DNA from: Clostridiales bacterium
GTDB taxonomy: Bacteria; Bacillota; Clostridia; Christensenellales; QALW01
Assembly: GCA_018376855.1 (NCBI GenBank)
Contig: JAHAAN010000096.1
Coordinates: forward strand, 1-7,056
DNA length: 7,056 nucleotides
Direction of reading: 5' to 3'
The translations under genes were made by a program, and so were the position numbers. Positions within the stretch are counted from its first letter, which is position 1. Every line of letters begins with the position of its first letter. The notes beneath the pieces were generated by a model. That model was not told where the DNA came from. It was given only the letters and a program-made list of their open reading frames with translations, and ran no database searches. Shown piece by piece: positions 5,342 through 7,056 of the stretch.

Positions 5342-6778
5342 TCATTCCGCCTGCGGAAGAGAAAACCAGAAAACGCTGCCCTTACCGAGCGTACTTTCCA
5401 CACCGTAGCGCGCCTGATGCTCCTCCAGCACCGAACGCGCAATGCTCAGCCCCAGTCCCGTTCCCACACGGAAGCGGCGATGCTCCTTATCCACCTTATA
5501 ATACCGCTCCCAAATATCCTTGAGCTTATCGGGCTCAATGCCGCTGCCGCTGTCTATCACCTCGATGCGAACCGCGCCGTTATGCACCGTTTGCCGGATC
5601 AGAACGGTTTTATCCTCGCCGGTAAAATCAATGGCATTATTGATCAGATTATAAAGCACCTGTGAAAGATGCAGCTCGTCTCCATTGACATAAGCGTCCA
5701 TATCCGCCTCGAAAACGATCCGAAAGCCATCGGCGTCCACAAGCTTTGCGTAGCGGTTCAGGATCTCACGGATACACTGCGTAAGATTGATCTTCTCCGG
5801 CCGGAACGGCGCCGAACCGGATTGCAGCTTGGACAGATCCAGCAAATCGTTCACCAACGCGGTAAGCCGGCGGGTTTCATCAATAATCACCTGAAGGTTC
5901 TCCGGCGTGTTCTCGCCCGGAAGATCCCGCATAACCTCGGCATAGCCGGAAATCATCGTAAGCGGCGTGCGCAGATCATGCGAAACATTGGCCAGAAGCT
6001 CCCGCCGCAGCGCCTCCGTTTTATTCAGATCCTCCGCCGCCTTGGACAGCGTAATATTCAGCTCGTTGATCTCCCGATAGCCGCCGCCTTCAACAGGAGG
6101 TGAAAAGCGTGCTTCGCTCAGCTGCTTAGCGGCTTCGTTGAGCCGTTCAATGGGCCGCGCCGTCTTGCGCGACATATAAAACGCCAAAAGCATCGCAACC
6201 GCCAGCATAATCGCCATAATGACCAAAACCAAGACCTGAAGCGTTGAAACCGTCGCATCCACCGGAGAGATCACGGAATTGAGCAGAACCGCCGCACGCG
6301 AACCGTCATAAAGCGTAACCAGCCTCACCAAAAGGAAGCCTTCCGGCACATGCGCCTTCTCCTTTTGATCCCCAAAGCCTTTCGGCGACTGCATCACAAA
6401 GCGGATCAGATATAAGCCGTCGTTCTCTTCAGCCTTCTGCCAAAGCTCCGAAAATCGCTGACGGCTCATCTTGTGGATCATGCAGGAGGCCGACGCCTCC
6501 TCCGAAGCCAGCACATAGGCGTCCTGCGTTGCCACTAAAATGCAAACGTCCTTCTGCGCCGAAAGCGCCGAAAGCGCGTCGCTGTAATCGCGCTGCTGCA
6601 AAGCGGCTTCCGCTTCCACGGAAGCGGATTTGATCTCACTGATCTTAATATCCTTATAAAAATGATCCAAAAAAACGATTTCAAAAAGCCACAGCAGAAC
6701 GAGCATCACCAGAGTGAAAACCGTTAAATAGATGAAAAACCGCCATTTCAGGCTGACACGTTCAGATATTTTCTTCAA
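5342..6778 (-). CDS. Sensor histidine kinase, HAMP-HisKA-HATPase type
   Basis: Membrane kinase that senses an extracytoplasmic signal, autophosphorylates and passes phosphate to the overlapping regulator; 478 residues, typical size. Order: TM1 about 13-36; extracellular sensor about 37-178, no recognised fold; TM2 about 180-202; HAMP about 203-256 (RPIERLNEAAKQL); HisKA with NVSHDLRTPL, phospho-His267; N box NLINNAIDF (about 377-385); G1 DSGSG (409-413); F box IWERYYKVD (422-430); G2 GTGLGLSI (439-446). All catalytic boxes are intact. The start is TTG at 6776-6778, with no ATG or GTG upstream in frame; AGAGGAG inside the regulator gene, about 12 nt upstream, may serve as RBS. It overlaps the regulator by 17 nt, implying translational coupling. 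Stop TGA 5342-5344. Closest in style to PhoR/BaeS-like kinases; the signal is unknown. Confidence 0.95.
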   Translation of the reverse strand: MKKISERVSLKWRFFIYLTVFTLVMLVLLWLFEIVFLDHFYKDIKISEIKSASVEAEAALQQRDYSDALSALSAQKDVCILVATQDAYVLASEEASASCMIHKMSRQRFSELWQKAEENDGLYLIRFVMQSPKGFGDQKEKAHVPEGFLLVRLVTLYDGSRAAVLLNSVISPVDATVSTLQVLVLVIMAIMLAVAMLLAFYMSRKTARPIERLNEAAKQLSEARFSPPVEGGGYREINELNITLSKAAEDLNKTEALRRELLANVSHDLRTPLTMISGYAEVMRDLPGENTPENLQVIIDETRRLTALVNDLLDLSKLQSGSAPFRPEKINLTQCIREILNRYAKLVDADGFRIVFEADMDAYVNGDELHLSQVLYNLINNAIDFTGEDKTVLIRQTVHNGAVRIEVIDSGSGIEPDKLKDIWERYYKVDKEHRRFRVGTGLGLSIARSVLEEHQARYGVESTLGKGSVFWFSLPQAE

Positions 6779-7056
6779 AGCGGTATCCCACTCCTCTTAA
6801 AGTAACGATCATATCCGCATAAGGGCCCAGTTCTTTCCGCAAAAGCTTGATATGCGTATCAAGCGTTCGATCGTCCCCGAAATACTCATAGCCCCACACA
6901 TGCGTAAGCAGCTGCTCGCGCGAAAGCGCAAGCCCTTTGTTGCGCATCAAATATACCAAAAGCTCATACTGCTTAGGCGGAAGCTTGATGCGTTGCTGAT
7001 CCACATAAACCAGCCGCGCCGATTCATCGACCCGCAGCCCCTTGCACTGCATTTCC
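6762..7056 (-). CDS. OmpR/PhoB-family response regulator, DNA-binding domain (5' part outside window)
   Basis: The frame is open to the right edge, and TGA at 6762-6764 ends it. The visible 97 residues form a complete winged-helix domain: N-terminal strands (LRVDESARLVYVDQQRIKL), PPKQYELLVYLMRNKG, SREQLLTHVWGYEYFGDDRT, recognition helix LDTHIKLLRKELG and the wing VTLRGVGYRFEENI. The internal ATG at 7050-7052 is not the true start, because the codon before it (GAA) is still in frame and a linker plus the receiver domain normally precede. As cognate regulator it would be phosphorylated by the kinase that follows and bind promoter repeats. The promoter of the pair is outside the window, so autoregulation cannot be judged. 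Confidence 0.95.
   Translation of the reverse strand, partial: EMQCKGLRVDESARLVYVDQQRIKLPPKQYELLVYLMRNKGLALSREQLLTHVWGYEYFGDDRTLDTHIKLLRKELGPYADMIVTLRGVGYRFEENI

Noticed and set aside
5112..5345. 77-codon minus-strand frame across repeat copy B
   Set aside because: Its C-terminal part is the repeat itself; the ATG overlaps the kinase stop but no SD or protein-like signature is visible.
5669..6103. Plus-strand frame of 144 codons opposite the kinase
   Set aside because: It lies wholly within the HisKA/HATPase coding region, which has all catalytic motifs, and it has no RBS.
1..7056. CRISPR array, tRNA, rRNA or riboswitch
   Set aside because: No regularly spaced direct repeats, no cloverleaf with a CCA end or T-loop, no rRNA-like stretch and no riboswitch core that I recognise on either strand.

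Overview
The window looks like a chromosomal segment of an anaerobic, probably gut-type Clostridia (Oscillospirales/Ruminococcaceae-like) bacterium. The reasons are the oxygen-sensitive glycyl radical enzyme, remnants resembling TnpV, RusA and a Firmicutes-type MATE transporter, an OmpR-type two-component pair, and moderately GC-rich genes broken by AT-rich patches. This assignment is inference; there is no rRNA or other marker gene here.

Layout from left to right. (1) 1-835, minus: a secreted lipoprotein of unknown function, cut by the left edge, with a good RBS and an extended -10 promoter. (2) 836-1314: AT-rich intergenic DNA plus a small Arc-type ribbon-helix-helix (RHH) gene on the plus strand, killed by an in-frame stop at codon 6; its -10 box lies inside an inverted repeat. 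(3) 1315-1769: no gene; it holds copy A of a GC-rich ~100 bp dispersed repeat, a 31 nt hairpin and the promoter of the next gene. (4) 1770-3979, plus: a glycyl radical enzyme (GRE), essentially full length once a single -1 frameshift near its 5' end is allowed for, followed by an intrinsic terminator. (5) 4039-5070: a graveyard of fragments (unassigned minus-strand tail, TnpV-like N-terminus, RusA-like C-terminus with an internal stop, MATE N-terminus with frameshift and truncation). (6) 5072-5172: copy B of the repeat, inverted relative to copy A. (7) 5173-5341: non-coding, with hairpins. (8) 5342-7056, minus: a sensor histidine kinase and, overlapping it by 17 nt, the DNA-binding end of its OmpR-family response regulator, which runs off the right edge.

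How it fits together. The two-component pair is intact and translationally coupled; its targets cannot be read from the window. The GRE has its own promoter and terminator and no activating enzyme beside it, so if it works it depends on an activase encoded elsewhere. The 3.7 kb between the inverted repeats (GRE plus debris) differs in character from its flanks and could be an insertion hotspot. The strongest candidate for something unusual is the GRE 5' end: a strong promoter and start codon lead into a U UUU UUC heptamer placed exactly where a -1 shift joins the short leader frame to the long conserved frame. A deletion, a phase-variable T tract and programmed frameshifting all remain possible.
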